Assembly (NCBI GenBank): GCA_963995505.1
Contig: OZ023180.1
Coordinates: 6,297,263 to 6,361,262, forward strand
Length of the DNA: 64,000 nt
Origin: Hypericum androsaemum
Taxonomy: Eukaryota; Streptophyta; Magnoliopsida; Malpighiales; Hypericaceae
Direction of reading: 5' to 3'
Below, piece by piece: positions 10,891 through 24,297 of the stretch. A program made the position numbers and the translations under genes. The notes beneath the pieces were generated by a model. That model made no database searches, was not told where the DNA came from, and saw only the letters and a program-made list of their open reading frames with translations. Position 1 is the first letter of the stretch, and the number at the start of each line of letters is the position of its first letter.

Positions 10891-11423
10891 AGAACGTCCA
10901 TAGCGGTAACTCAACCATGATGAGTGGAGATCTCATAAACTTGGTTCAATGAGACAACTAAGTTATGGAGGGTTCAGTTAATCACCTGGAACCTATCTCA
11001 TTCTCAGAAGCTGCCCAGGTGTTAACATGCAGAGGTGTAGTAAGGTTAAGCATCGCGCTTCTAATGATTCCTATACCTTGATAAATGTGGAGTATGGCAG
11101 GATACTCCTGATAGGAGATCACCTATGTAAGTGTGAAGTGAGGCCACTTCAAATGGAAAAAATACTTATGAATCCAAGATACGGTCTATGGCCGAAATGG
11201 ACACAACGTGAGAACCCAAATATACTAGGGTTATTATTGTGTAAATGTTATTGTCTTGGTTTACACCAAAAGCTGACAGTTCAAGACATCATGTTCACCG
11301 AGCAGCGAGTAAATCCGATAATATATTACTAGAGAAGGTTCAAAGCCACAAGCTACCTGTCTCGATACAATAATAAAACGTCAAAACTTTTGATTAGAGT
11401 CTGCATGCATTAATCATCATTCA

Positions 11424-11433
11424 TGTGGGGGAT
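11424..11433 (+). other. Polypurine tract
   Basis: gtgggggat directly before the 3' LTR; the normal plus-strand primer position. Confidence 0.7.
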
Positions 11434-12137
11434 TATTGGGTTTGAATGCATATTTAATACATTTGGACCAAGCTGAAAGGCCCAAGCTGAAAACTCAAGC
11501 TGGAAAGCCCAAGCTGAGGAAGGGATAACCACATCAAAAATCGCAAGGAATTTTTTCCTGTTTATAGGTGAAGCTCCAAGCTGGTGTAATATTAAATATT
11601 CTACCTGAAGAGCTGACCGAGACTGCCTACGAGGATGGTGCGAAGCATAATTCGAGCACGAGCACGAGCATGAGCACGCGCACGCGCCCACGCCTGCGCT
11701 CGCGCATGCGCGTGTGCACATGGTGCATTGGACGCAGGTCGCAATGAGCACTTTGCGGCGCACTTGGCACTTCGCACGTGCGCATCATCGCGAGGAGCTG
11801 GAGGAGCCTTAAGTATTTTGCCCGAGTCCGGAGAGAGCTGTGTAGCTATCGAAGTGACGAGGGGCTGTGAGCGCCTTCCAGGATGGCCACCGAAGAGGCA
11901 CGAAGGGCTGGAACGTCCTGAAGACTTTCAGACGGCCGAAGGGTTGCGAGATCCCTCGTGTAGGAGTGCCAGCAAAGTCTGGACGCACCTGGAAGGATCC
12001 AGAATGCCACCGAAGAGCCACGAGCCCGTATCGCACTGAAATATACTTCACAATCTCGTCTTACAGAGAAAGTGTCCAACACTTGCCTCAACTGCTGTAG
12101 ATCCTAATCAAGTACACCGAACCCTCTGACAACAACA
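11434..12137 (+). repeat. Copia 3' LTR (704 bp)
   Basis: Begins TATTGGGTTTG (TG changed to TA) and ends GACAACAACA. The first about 350 and last about 115 bases align with the 5' LTR; the middle (about 11785-12025) does not, is GC-rich and has no TATA box. Confidence 0.85.
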
Positions 12138-12142
12138 GAAAG

Positions 12143-13985
12143 TTGCACAGCACCTCAAAGAATCTTAGCCATGATTCAAGTTTCTGTTACACCTTCGGTT
12201 GGGCGATTCTATTCAAACCGTGGCCAAGCCTATGTGGTGTATATAGATAAATGATGAGTGTGTAAACACTCGTCCAATTGTTGTGATTTTGTTCGGATGT
12301 AGTTGTATTTTTATTTGTTTTCTTCTTGTCTTATTGAATCTCGTGTCATTTTCATACATTTGTGTCTAGAAGTAGACTTCTACCATTTGTCGTATATTGC
12401 TATAGGAGTTCGGAATGGTCGTGTGCATTTCAAGCGAGGATGGGACAACGAGGAGCTTGGAGCAGAAGCATGTGGAAGCTCGCAGATGCTTGGACATTGG
12501 CGAGCCCCAGATGGAGGATTCTCGCACGACCCTGTCCGGCGCTAGCCACCCGACGACCGCTGGTCATTCCAGATTCTGCCTATTTTGGATTTCTTTTAGT
12601 TGGGTACCTCGCCTGTTTTTGGACTATTTCGATCTCTAGCCTCGTATTTTGGCCATAGGATATTAGACTATATTTATTTTCCTTTTTATGGCATCTTATT
12701 TTGGACTTTAAAACATCTAGTTAGGAATAACCTCTTCTAGGTTTTCCTATTCTTTAGCTAGCTAATTGACTATATATAACCATTAGTTCTTAGGTTTTCA
12801 TACATGCATTTCAAGACCTTGAGAACTACTTTTGAGATTGATATAACGTGCACGTGGTGGGATAACTAGGGCGAGTGGATTGAGAAGACTTGCTCCATCG
12901 ACATGGTTGACTGTCTACGTTAGATTATAGTTTGCTTATCTTTTGTATTAGTTGTTAATTTGATGTACTTAATACTTAACTAACTTGATAACTTAGGTTA
13001 TGATTTTAGTTGATATTAATGGTTCGGAGTGCACTAAAGTTAATGTTAAGAATCAATTAACAAGTCTTTGGGTATTAATGAAGAATATTGATACTAATGA
13101 CTAACTCGTTAGAAGTTAAATTTATAATTGAGATTAGTTTAGTTCTAGGTCTAATCGATGAACGAAAGCGTTGACTAGTAATCTAGAACTCTTCTATCTT
13201 AGTTTTACAATCCTAATAAGTAGAAACATTAGAAACATACATTAGAATATTCCGGATACTAGTTAGAGCTTCATAAATCTTGATATAACAATTAGTCTAT
13301 ATGAGTATCACGCTTCATTGTCTCATCCTGTTTACAAATTACTTCACTAAGATTTTACTTTCTTTTGCTTTCACACAAATCCCAATTTTCGAATCACAAA
13401 CAATTAAGAGTTTAGATTTTAAGGACAACTCTCACTTTAAAAACCTTACTTCATCCACTATACTACTTTCTTGTTCGTTAAATTGCCATCAATTTTTCGT
13501 ACATCGGTAAACAAGATGCATACAAATTTTATTTCTCTATTTATGTTTTTCTATAAGTATTTTTTTAAATAAATAGATATGTCATTCCTCAAATTTTGAC
13601 CAGGGTACTGGATTCAAATACCAAATTTGTACAAATTTGACGAATGAAAAATCTATATCTCCAAAATACCCTTTTCAGTTTTTCTGTTTGAACCCGGAAA
13701 GAAAAGGCAACTGTTTTTATTGAGAAAATCTGTAATTTGATTTAAATATTGGCAGTATCACTGGTGAAATATTGGTCCCATATCTAAGAAAGCCGGAAGC
13801 TATATATATACATATTTTATTTTAAAAATATTTATTCTTCTACACGAAAAAAAATATCTAAATGCACCTGAAAAACTATTAATAAAAGTCATCATGAGTC
13901 TGTCAGTGTTCTACGTCATTCCAAGCAATGCATTTATATTCCCCACTCCTGACATCTCTCTCCCCTCTTGGGATTTTTTGGAAAA
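12143..13985. other. Intergenic; possible solo-LTR-like segment
   Basis: 12420-12600 is GC-richer and opens overlapping short frames of no recognisable content. 12720-12850 has a TATATATAA box (near 12771) followed by a leader-like stretch, an arrangement seen in plant LTRs, but I found neither termini nor target duplication. The rest is AT-rich. Confidence 0.3.
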
Positions 13986-14755
13986 ATTTACTTAAGTTTT
14001 CTGTAGTTTGAACTATTTTTAACTAAGTACTCGATGATTTTGATTTTTCTATTTTGGTGAAAAAGATTTGTCAAATTTACATGTTTCGTGACAAATTCTC
14101 AACCATGGTTAACTTTTTCCAAGTGGTTTTGACGTGTATTGCCACATTTTTTTTGAGAACACATTAGGGTACTATTTGATGTTGGTGGTGATATGGCAAC
14201 AACTACAAAAATCCCAAAATAAAAAAATAAAAGAAAAAGTACACTTTACCTACTTGTATTTTTACCGATTTCACTTTCATGATGTGTAGTTTTAATTTGA
14301 TAATTTAGTCTATGTGTTTTAAAATTTTTGACAGTATACGGTCCTCTCCGGATGATGGGGATAAAAACGTTCGCGTGGCTTGTCACGCAGGCTAATATGA
14401 CATCATTTTATTGCCACGTGGCAAGGTGACTGGGTAAGTTGTTTGACATAGTTTCAAGCGAATAATTACCGTATCAATCCAAATATTTTAATTAAATTTG
14501 AAAAATACTCGCTGTATAAACAAAAAATCCAGAATCTAAAAAATCCCCAAACCCAGAAAATCTGGCCCACCTAAGGTCCCGAAGCAACACTCATAATTCC
14601 AGTCAAGAGAGAGAGTGTGATCAATGGCGCCCAGATCGAATCCCTAAGACCAGGCGCATTCACGCCTTTTTACAGCCCCGACCCGGGCCACGTAGGATTA
14701 AAAAAAAATCTAAAACAAAAAGGGGTGATGCCCTCAAATAAAGTGGGAGCGAAAT

Positions 14756-14791
14756 TCGCCCCCTCGCCCTCGCCCTCGCCCTCGCCCTCGA
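14756..14791. repeat. (CCCTCG)n microsatellite
   Basis: Five to six hexamer units inside the MITE; absent from the second MITE copy. Confidence 0.9.
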
Positions 14792-15062
14792 CCCTTATTT
14801 TTCTTTTTAACTTTTCTATCTAGTTAGTTACACTTGGTACAATATTATTCGTATAAATAAATTTTTTGGATATTATTTATGTGGTTAAAAAAATTTCGAA
14901 TTATCTGTGATAAGAAATAATTATAATTTATATAAAAATTTGTATTTTTCAAATCTCTATAAATAGAGTCCAACACTAACATATTTTCACACACAATCTC
15001 AAATTCTCTCTACTTTTACTATATACTATCTTCTTAATTTTTCTTGTTATATTATTTCTATT

Positions 15063-15203
15063 ATGGATCCAAATGATCCTAATTTTCTAAATTTTCAACC
15101 ATTTGGATCTTATAATCCTTCATCTTTTCCAACTTCCGAAGACAATCCGAACTCTGAATCTTTTTTTTACTCACAGTTGTCACCAAATCTTCGAGAAAAA
15201 TAA
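15063..15203 (+). pseudogene. 46-codon ORF in the MITE, remnant of a Harbinger-associated protein
   Basis: Starts MDPNDPNFLNFQPFGSYN and ends PNLREK. A clearly related frame (starting MDLNDLNSSNYQPFGSYN) exists in the other MITE copy on the minus strand. Plant proteins encoded next to PIF/Harbinger transposases often begin with such Asn/Pro-rich 'MDPN..NF' stretches, so I infer that the MITE descends from an autonomous element's ORF1. The product itself is too short to be functional. Confidence 0.5.
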
Positions 15204-15536
15204 TTTTTTTTACTTTGGCCAAAAAAAATTTCTTGTTATCTTAATTACAGAATAAATATTTACGTATATTTAATATAATTTTTATATAAACAAAAATGAA
15301 GTAGATAATATGTGGATGAGAGAGAAATTAATTATTTATTCTGTGACCTAGGTTGGGGTAGGTTGCGGATGTAGGTAGAATAAGAGATAATTGAGTTGTG
15401 CTGATGTGAATGAGATAGAAATTAATTGTTTATTCCGTGACATAGGTTGAAGCAGGGCACGGATGCGGATGGTCTAAGCCCACCAGTCCCCAACCAAGGC
15501 GGCAGGTTCCTCCATGGACCCTGTTGGAGTTCAAAA

Positions 15537-15907
15537 ATGACCGCTTCCACCACCAACAAGCCCGCTCTTCCACGCCCCTTCGAATCCTCCCATTTTCTCT
15601 CCTCCTGCCGCCTGCCTCCGCCTGAAGCTCCCCTCCCTTACCCTTCCCTCCCCGATTGACCATTTTTGCCCTCCTCCTCCTCGCATACTTCCTGGTGGTC
15701 TCGGGCTTCATCTACGACGTGATCGTTGAGCCCCTCCGGGATCGGGTCCACCCAGGACCCCGTGACTGGGTCCGTCCACCTAGTCGTCTTCATGCCCGGG
15801 CGGGAAACATGCAGTATATTATCGAGGGGCTGTCGTCTGGGTTCATGTTCATGCTCGACGGCGTGGGGATCATCCTCATTGACCTCTCGTCTGGGTTAAT
15901 GCTTTAG
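15537..15907 (+). pseudogene. Captured fragment of an oligosaccharyltransferase-complex (OSTC-like) gene
   Basis: The intact family encodes a small ER membrane subunit of N-glycosylation machinery. Readable pieces are MTASTTNKPALPRPFESSHFL (15537 on), then after a frame change LLLAYFLVVSGFIYDVIVEP (15670-15730), GIGSTQDPVTGSV in the +1 frame (about 15740-15778), and YIIEGLSSGFMFMLDGVGII back in the first frame. Homology stops near 15885 at 'IDL', and TAG follows at 15905. The frame changes make it non-functional. A short ATG stretch at 14624, cut off by the MITE, may be part of the same captured 5' end. It lies between the arms of the inner inverted repeat. Confidence 0.75.
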
Positions 15908-16442
15908 CTTTATGTTCTTCATCGAACATAGCCAGGCTATTTGGAAAAGTGATTTTCTGAACTATGAAACAAATTAAATTAGGTATTAAGATATTGGGAA
16001 ATGGGATTTGGGGTTTTGTATGTTGCATAGGGGAGAATGGCTTTGGGTGCCAGCTCCAAAGCAGGGGGAAGAGAGGGTTGAACCTGTCATTGAGTGAGAA
16101 GAGTGAGAGAAAAGGGAGAGGGAGAGAGAGACGACGAGGAGGAAGAAGGGGAGAGATGAGGACGAGGAGATTTTTAAATTTAATTAAAACAATTGGGATT
16201 GATTTGGTAATTATCCGCTCGAAACCATGTCAAACTACTTACTCAGTCAGCTTACCACATGGTAATAAAATGATATCGTATTAGCTTACGTGGCAAACCA
16301 AGTGGACGTTTTTATCTTTGTCTTCCAAAATGGATCATATACTGTCAAAGATTTTAAAGCACAGAGACTGAATTACCAAATTGAAACCACATGTCCTGAA
16401 AGTAAAATCAATGAAACCAGAAATAGGTAAAGTGTACTTTAC

Positions 16443-17074
16443 CAACAAATAAAACATCCTTGGCTCACTCCATCTCTCCTCTACTCCTCCTCCTCCCTCG
16501 TTAACCAACCGGCCTCTTCACCCCCTCACAAGCCACAACCACCAACCAATTCTTACTAATTCAAGCCAAAGGTGGCCACGGTTCCACAACTCCCCCCAAA
16601 TTAAAACCCTGAATTTAGAAATCTTAAATCCTGTTCAATTTTGCGCAAATTTCATTGTTCCACGACTCTCCCCAAACCCTAAAGTTAGGAATCAAGGCTG
16701 CATGTAGTGCTCTTGCCCTTTACTCTCGAATCAGATTTAGTACTATGAGCAATATCTCATCATCGTCGCGGCATTGTTTCTCGAGCAGCGCAAAGACCGA
16801 GGGGGCTCAACAGGGGTAAGGATGGGTCGGTGGGTTCGGGTTTCACTGATAAGATGGTTTCGAAGGAGGGGTCAAGTTTGTTTTTCTTGGTATGATAATG
16901 GATTTCTATATATCTTGGTATTGGTACATTGAGATTAAGGTATTCTATGGCTATGTGTTTTGCACCTTTGGCTTGAATTGGTCAGAACTGGTAGGTCGTT
17001 GTAGAGCTCGCCGGTGGATAATGGAGGAGGGGAGAGAGGGAGTGAGTCAATGATTTTTTACTTTTTTTTTTATT
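16443..17074. other. Interior of the outer inverted-repeat element
   Basis: GC-richer than its surroundings and looks like captured 5' gene sequence: an ATG at about 16746 opens MSNISSSSRHCFSSS and meets a GT donor-like site (gggtaagg) near 16817, followed by T-rich, intron-like DNA. I do not recognise the source gene. Confidence 0.35.
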
Positions 17075-17286
17075 TTGGGATTTTTGTAGTTGTTGCCATG
17101 TCAGCACCAACTGATGTGTTGTTGACATGGCAATACACGTCAGAACCAGTTGGAAAAAGTTAACCATTGTTGAGAATTTGTCATCAAAAATATAAATTTG
17201 GTAAACCTCTTTCACCAAAACAGAAAAATCGAAACCACATGGTACTTAGTTAAAAATGGCTCAAACTACATGGTACTTAAATAATT

Positions 17287-19991
17287 TTTTTTTGAGAAGG
17301 GATTCCTCTTGGATCCCGATTACAGAATATTATGCTCTGTCTGAATAGTTTTTTTTCTCGGGGAAACAAAACATAGTGGTATTTCAAAAAATTATTATTT
17401 TTAAAACATATAATACTATTTGTTGGACTACCCGATTTTTTATAAATAGATTGTATTTTTACCAAGAAAAAATAATTTGTCATAATATAAATTAAGACCT
17501 GGTCATTAAATTCGTTAGTGCTCGTAAACACATGTCGTCTAAGGTTGGACTATCAGTTACTAAGACCCGGTCATTTTATATAAAATTTTTGATCAAATTT
17601 ATCAAATTTATTTATTTTGATTTTTTTAAATATTTGTGTTAGATTAAAAGCGATTATTGTACTCTAATAATAAAATTTGCAATAATATTAGAAAATATTT
17701 ATAAATATTATTATGTATATATTATAATTAAAATAAGATTTATTTAAGTAACAACATTCGGTCAGGAAATTTGGATCACCTCATGTCCATTTCTAACAAC
17801 ATTGATATTTCAAATTAGGAAATGGTAATTTTCATTTATCTGGACAGAAAATTTTTCTAGTGCGATCAATTAAATTGATATTTTTCTAATTGACTTTGGT
17901 CTCTAATTCTCCGGATCATATAAATAGGTTTTAAGTAAAATTTATTAAAATGTATATATTCGTGCGTTTTCTTTTTGTGAGCCTAGACAATTTACTAGAT
18001 AGCTCTGCCCTTGAAAGGCCCATATGATCGGGAAGCTATGGGCCATCCAATTAAAAGGCCCATATGATTGGGCTCGTTTTAGTGTTCCGGACCTATGTTT
18101 TTTCTTCAATCCCATGAACTCTTCGTTGAATTAGTGCGTTCGCGTCACTTTTTTATCGTGTGCTAATTTGACAAGTGAGAGCTTTAATTTTAGCTACGGA
18201 TGATCATGGTTCGAGTCAAATCGGAAAATTGGTAATTTTGATAAGCAGATTCGAAATCGTGACTACGGTTCAAAAATCATCCCGAAACCATGTCAAAATG
18301 TAAATATTTGGCTAACTAAGCTATTGTAGCTTGTTATTAATTATACTAACTTTAATTATCGCACAAAAGTACTTGGCCATTGACGTCTGACGTTCCCTTT
18401 TCTATTTCTTCAAAACAGAAAATTAAAACGTGGATATGTTCGTGGTGGGCGGGAAACCCTGACTTCCCATGCTCGTGGGGGGCAATTTAGTGTCCTTTTC
18501 AAGTGCTGCTTGCTGGCCTAGATGCATGGAACCGGAGAAATCAATCATTTCCAGAGTGACTCGAAATTCTCCAATTAACTAAAGCAAAGATTCTGTTCGG
18601 TTAAAGTGTAAAGAGACTTAGATTCACTTCAAAAAATTCGATTTCCAATTTCACAAATATAAAAAATATTATTTAAAGAATAATTCCAAAAATAATATAT
18701 AACAATACTCTACTCTCGATATTTGAAGTTGAATTAAATGGCAGACATTTGCTTTTCCGGTGCATCTGCACTCCATTTTATCTGGAATGATTATAGATAG
18801 AGGTCCCCTGGCTGATAGAAAATCGAATCAACCACGACTTTCCTTTAATGGATAAGCAACATTATTGGGTAGAGAAAACCAATGGGTACCACCGATCACT
18901 TGGAATAAGTGGAGTTCATTTGTTTGGAGTTGAAATTACCATATTGTTATGAAAGTATGATGATAAAATTTACTAATTTATTGTCTTAAAATTTTAAATT
19001 GAATATTAAAATTTTAAATTGAATATTAAAATTTTGCGGCACGTCTTTGCTCACATATCGCATGTTAATGAAATCAAAACTCGTACAAAACTTCAGTTCA
19101 TGATACAATGGATGTGAAGTTATCACATTTTTTTAATGGAAAAATTTGACTTTAGTACGATGTGGTATGACAGTTTGACATATATAGTCTCGTTGTTTAA
19201 AACTAATCAAAATGGTCCTTGTGGTATCACGGGTTTGATATATAACAACTCGGACATACCAACTGTACAAAAAACTTACCCCATTGTGGCTAACTTGTCA
19301 TGGAGAAAAAAATTCCAAACAATTCCAACTTTGTGCGGTAAAATCTCAAAATAATCCCAATACTTTTTATGTCACTTTTTTTGATAAGTAAAGTATTATA
19401 TTCTACTAAAATAGTCCACCAAGAAAGGATACATTATAGGTACTTAGATAATGCTCATCAACATGCACTATAGTGATAGACACTAGCTGAGTACAAACAC
19501 CTAAGTGTCTCTAAAAGAATCAAAGCCAAAAAGTCCTAAGATCGTTAAAAAATGACCTGAATATATACCAAACATAGGACACCAAAATTGGTCCGTACCG
19601 CAAACAGTTGACTCTTTATATGAAAGTTAATAAGTTTGACTTGTGGCTTACAACACAAAGTTGGGATTTTTTGAAAATTTTTGATTTGGTAAATTTACCA
19701 TGTAAACAAAGTTAAAGGTGTCACGGGGGCAGCCTTAATATGATAGCGGAGTTTAATAATGATGATTTGGTTGAGATTAAGACATTCCACGATGCAAAAA
19801 AGAAAGATTAATAATCCAAATAACAGACTAATCATATATTAACAAAAGTACAGTTACAATAACATTACATCGGATCACTTTCTACAATATACTAAGTCCC
19901 ACCCTCCCAACATCACCAAATCCCCACTCAAAAGAACACAAAAAAGGATAAACACTCTTACAAAACACAACAAACTACATCTTTTAAAATC
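17287..19991. other. Intergenic, repeats only
   Basis: No gene. Small repeats include aaggcccatatgat (18014 and 18054) and two 23-bp copies around 18990-19035. 19135-19345 resembles the left arm of the MULE-like repeats seen at 13986 ('gtacgatgtggt' followed by 'atggtccttgtggtat'), possibly a degenerate terminal repeat. 19370-19400 on the minus strand looks like a LINE 3' tail (tttacttatcaaaaaaa). Confidence 0.4.
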
Positions 19992-21404
<1,413 letters not shown>

Positions 21405-21525
21405 CTATATGATCTTAATAACGAGGTCGCTCTAGAGTTTTTATTTTTCTTAGTTGTGTTTGTGTTGGTGCAGAGAATGTGCAGGTTTTGAGATTTGTAG
21501 TGTGGTTTGGAGGAATGGGAAGGAG

Positions 21526-21533
21526 TATTTATA
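21526..21533 (-). promoter_or_regulatory. ACO TATA box
   Basis: Minus-strand TATAAATA, 128 bases upstream of the ACO ATG, predicting a 5' UTR of about 100 bases. Confidence 0.6.
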
Positions 21534-21723
21534 GAGGCGTGAGGCACAATAAGGACACAAATAGCTCCCAAGTGGAAGATTAGCTAATATAATAACTTGG
21601 AAGGTAGAAATCATTTTATTCTCGTCCGTTGGATTAGGGAGAACGTGGAAACAAAATTATTGCAAATTGACAATGTAACTAAATGTGTCCTGGACTCGTG
21701 ACCCAATCGAAGATTAAGATTAT

Positions 21724-22367
21724 TAACATCCGCAATATGTCCCAACCTAGGTTACAGAATAAACAATTAATTTTTCTCTCATCTACATCAACCCAACCCA
21801 ATTAAATATTTTTCTACCCACAGCAGTAATCTGTCCCAACCTAGGTCACAGAATAAATAATTAATTTTTCTCTCATCCACAGGTTACTTTGTTGCCGGGC
21901 ACATCGTGAAATTAATTTTGTGGGCTACGGTGTTGATATATCAGAATTTGGAAAAGATTTGGCGACATCTGGGAGTAAAAAAAAGATTGAGAGTTCAGAT
22001 TCTCTTTAAAATTTGAAAAAGATGAAAGATTATAAGATCCAAATGGTTGATAATTTGAGGAATTAAGATCATTTAGATCCATAGTAAAAATAATATAACA
22101 GAGAAAATTAAAGAAGATATTATGTAGTGAAAGATGAGAGAATTTTAGATTGTGTGTGAAAATATGTTAACATTGGACTCTATTTGTAGAGATTTGAAAA
22201 ATACGAATTTGCATATTATTTATTTTTATTTTTTTGTTAAAGATAACTCTAATTTTTTTAACCACATAAATAATATCCAAAAAATATATTTGTACGAATA
22301 ATATTGTGCAAAGTGTAACTAAGTAGATAGATAAGCAAACAAAAAAAAATCTCGAATGCGCCTAGTC
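21724..22367 (-). mobile_element. PIF/Harbinger-type MITE, copy 2 (inverted relative to copy 1)
   Basis: Its right end on the plus strand (gaatgcgcctagtc, then TAA at 22368-22370) matches the left terminus of the copy at 14648. The left end (catccgcaatatg, near 21726) matches the other terminus with decay. The interior aligns with copy 1 along its length, including the ORF region around 21950-22085 and the duplicated 'taggtcacagaataaa' block. It lies about 190 bases upstream of the ACO TATA box. Confidence 0.75.
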
Positions 22368-22379
22368 TAACGACAAATA

Positions 22380-22790
22380 AATAAATTAATTACCGAAGAT
22401 TATTTTAATTTAATTAATAATTCTCAAATTTAAATTTATGAAATACATAACTAAATATTTTTTTTGAGAGAATTTTAATATTTTTTAAAGATCACATATG
22501 TCTTTAACTTGAATTAGTAGCTACAAATATTGCAGATCGTTTAGGAAAAGAACATAGGGCGAAGGTTTTATGGTCGCTTTAATAAATTAATTGTTGAAAA
22601 TTATTATAATTTAACTGATAAATCTCGATTTTAAATTTATGAAATATACAGTTGCATATTTTTTCGAGAGAATTTTAATACATTTTAAAGATTACACATA
22701 TTTTTAACTTGATTAGTATCTACAATAATATCCGAATATTGCAGATCGTCTAGGAAAAAAAACATAGGGCGAAGGTTTTATGGTCGCTTT
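22380..22790. repeat. About 205-bp tandem duplication
   Basis: 22380-22580 and 22581-22790 are two diverged copies of one unit, each starting aataaattaatt and ending cgaaggttttatggtcgcttt. AT-rich, no coding content. The next 400 bases (to 23190) hold nothing recognised. Confidence 0.85.
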
Positions 22791-23753
22791 AGTTTATTTA
22801 GCCGACACTAAACGTTGGGGGTGGCTGCATAGTTTTCATTTGCTGGCTGCATAGTTTTCATTTCCTTTTCCTTTAAATTTTCCATCAAAAAAAAATTTAA
22901 TGTGCTCTCGCATCGCGTTCGTGCTTATTGCTGATAGGAATTCCACTTTGAGGAAGGTGCATGGCTCTTTCGATTAAATATTAACCTCCTCCGGAAACTC
23001 GTCCCACCGCGGATTATTTGATCCGTCCGAGAATTATTTTAATTAATTAAATATTTAAATCTGAATTGTGAGAATGCAGTCGATTAGTTGAAAATGAATG
23101 TAAAATTATTGTTTAAGAAATCAATAATTTCATTCAAAAAATGCATTTATTATAGTTGATTTGATATCACATTAACTTTTTTATAATTGTCATATAAATG
23201 ATATTTTTTATAAGTAAATATTCTCATTAGTATAAAGTATAATGTACAGATTTTACAAAAGGTGTCCATCCTCGAGGCAATAGCGAACAAGCTCGCTACC
23301 GGCAAACGTCAGTACTAATAAATCATATTCAAAGTTACAAAAAGCAGAAACAGAATGTCGTAAAAGCTCATAACAACTTTCTACCACATGCCATCCCAAG
23401 GAAAATAACAAGCAATAGGCCGCCAAAATACTAATCTCCTACAATGGTTGACTCCAGCGACAAGATAAAATTCTGGTTGCAATTCCCTTTTAGAAGGCCT
23501 GCCCAAGAAATCCACTCCCGCGTGTGAAATATTATCGAATTCGTGAGCACCTGACCATCGATTGTAGCCTCATAAAAATCACTTTGTTTCGGTGATTCCA
23601 TATACCCCATATCGAAGCTCCAAAGATTAGGAACCACAATTTCTTAAGTTGCTTCGTGTGCAACAGCTCCAATAAGTAAGTTGGTTCCCAACATTTGGTC
23701 CCCCGCACCAACTTGCACCGAGCTTCCTCACAAAGAAATTCCAGATGTGTCTC

Positions 23754-24297
23754 TGTGGGAGCCGAATATTAATTTGCAGATTCATGTTGATCCTATTTCA
23801 GTAAAAGTATTTGATTGACACGATTCCAGAAGGTACAAAAAGATAAGACAAAGATCTACAATTATGTGTTTCTGCGTCATGTCCAAATTCGGCACGAAAA
23901 AGGGCCAAAAATGGGTTAGAAGTTTTGGCAGTTTAGATTTTTCATATTAGGTCGGGGCTATTAGGTTAACATGACCTATGATTTTTGTATTGGGTTGGGG
24001 CTAGCTTTTTTATATAATGAGAACTTAGGCATATGAGAAGAAACATCCATCATACAAAACTCTCTAACTTCGTAACTTTTATCTTTTATTTTTCTCCTTT
24101 TCCATTCCCCTTAATTTTAAATAAAATTCTTCTACCTTCACCAATTCTTTTCTTTCCTACCAATTCTAACTTATATCTTTTATCCTCTCTCCCATATTTC
24201 TTCCATCCTTACCTTTTCGATCAAATCGCTCTTGGACGATCACTTCGGATCCGTTCTTAAGTTAATTTCGATGTTCTACCAAATTTTACCGATAACA
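23754..24297 (+). repeat. 5' LTR of the non-autonomous element
   Basis: 544 bp. Shares gataagacaaagatct, ttttgtattggg and gggctagctttt blocks with the other two copies (31996-32458 and, inverted, 32622-33148). A TATATAA motif lies near 24011. It has an extra pyrimidine-rich stretch of about 80 bases (24105-24215) missing in the 3' LTR. Confidence 0.8.

Larger units (their letters stand above)
6225..12137 (+). mobile_element. Ty1/copia LTR retrotransposon, complete in structure, inactive
   Basis: The element is 5.9 kb and flanked by the 5-bp target duplication GAAAG (6220-6224 and 12138-12142). Order: 5' LTR, priming region, gag with zinc knuckle, protease, integrase, reverse transcriptase, RNase H, polypurine tract, 3' LTR. 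Integrase lying before reverse transcriptase defines copia. The polyprotein frame is broken by about a dozen stops and at least one single-base deletion, so it cannot move by itself. The 5' LTR begins TG and both LTRs end ACA; the 3' LTR start has mutated to TA. Confidence 0.92.
14648..15474 (+). mobile_element. PIF/Harbinger-type MITE, copy 1
   Basis: Termini GACCAGGCGCATTC (left) and, inverted, GACCATCCGCATCC (right), flanked by the 3-bp duplication TAA (14645-14647, 15475-15477), the target preference of PIF/Harbinger. The right end has an internal about 90-bp imperfect repeat. It contains a 46-codon ORF at 15063 resembling the start of the Myb-like second protein of Harbinger elements, and a (CCCTCG)n run. 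A second, inverted copy lies at 21724-22367. Confidence 0.8.
14236..16442. mobile_element. Inner long-inverted-repeat element carrying a gene fragment
   Basis: Bases 14236-14510 reappear inverted at about 16165-16442: the ends read aaagtacactttacc (left) and ggtaaagtgtacttt (right), and the arms continue through the cgaataattaccg / ggtaattatccgctcg region. Arm length is about 275 bases with moderate divergence. The interior holds an OSTC-like exon fragment, a PIF/Harbinger MITE and a purine-rich tract (16085-16165). The left arm starts right behind the outer element's left arm. No transposase is seen, so it would be a Pack-MULE-type gene carrier. Confidence 0.7.
13986..17286. mobile_element. 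Outer long-inverted-repeat element (MULE/foldback-like)
   Basis: About 235 bases at 13986-14225 reappear inverted at about 17075-17286: for example gacgtgtattgcca on the left against tggcaatacacgtc on the right, and gttaactttttccaa against ttggaaaaagttaac. Long terminal inverted repeats enclosing non-transposase DNA are typical of Mutator-like or foldback elements. The termini are approximate and I could not fix a target duplication. It encloses a second inverted-repeat element. Confidence 0.7.

Noticed and set aside
12303..12658. Overlapping plus-strand frames of 74-98 codons
   Set aside because: Three frames open at once, none with recognisable content; consistent with a non-coding GC-rich patch.
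15430..15711. 93-codon minus-strand frame
   Set aside because: Lies antisense to the OSTC fragment, is basic and low-complexity, and spans the MITE border.
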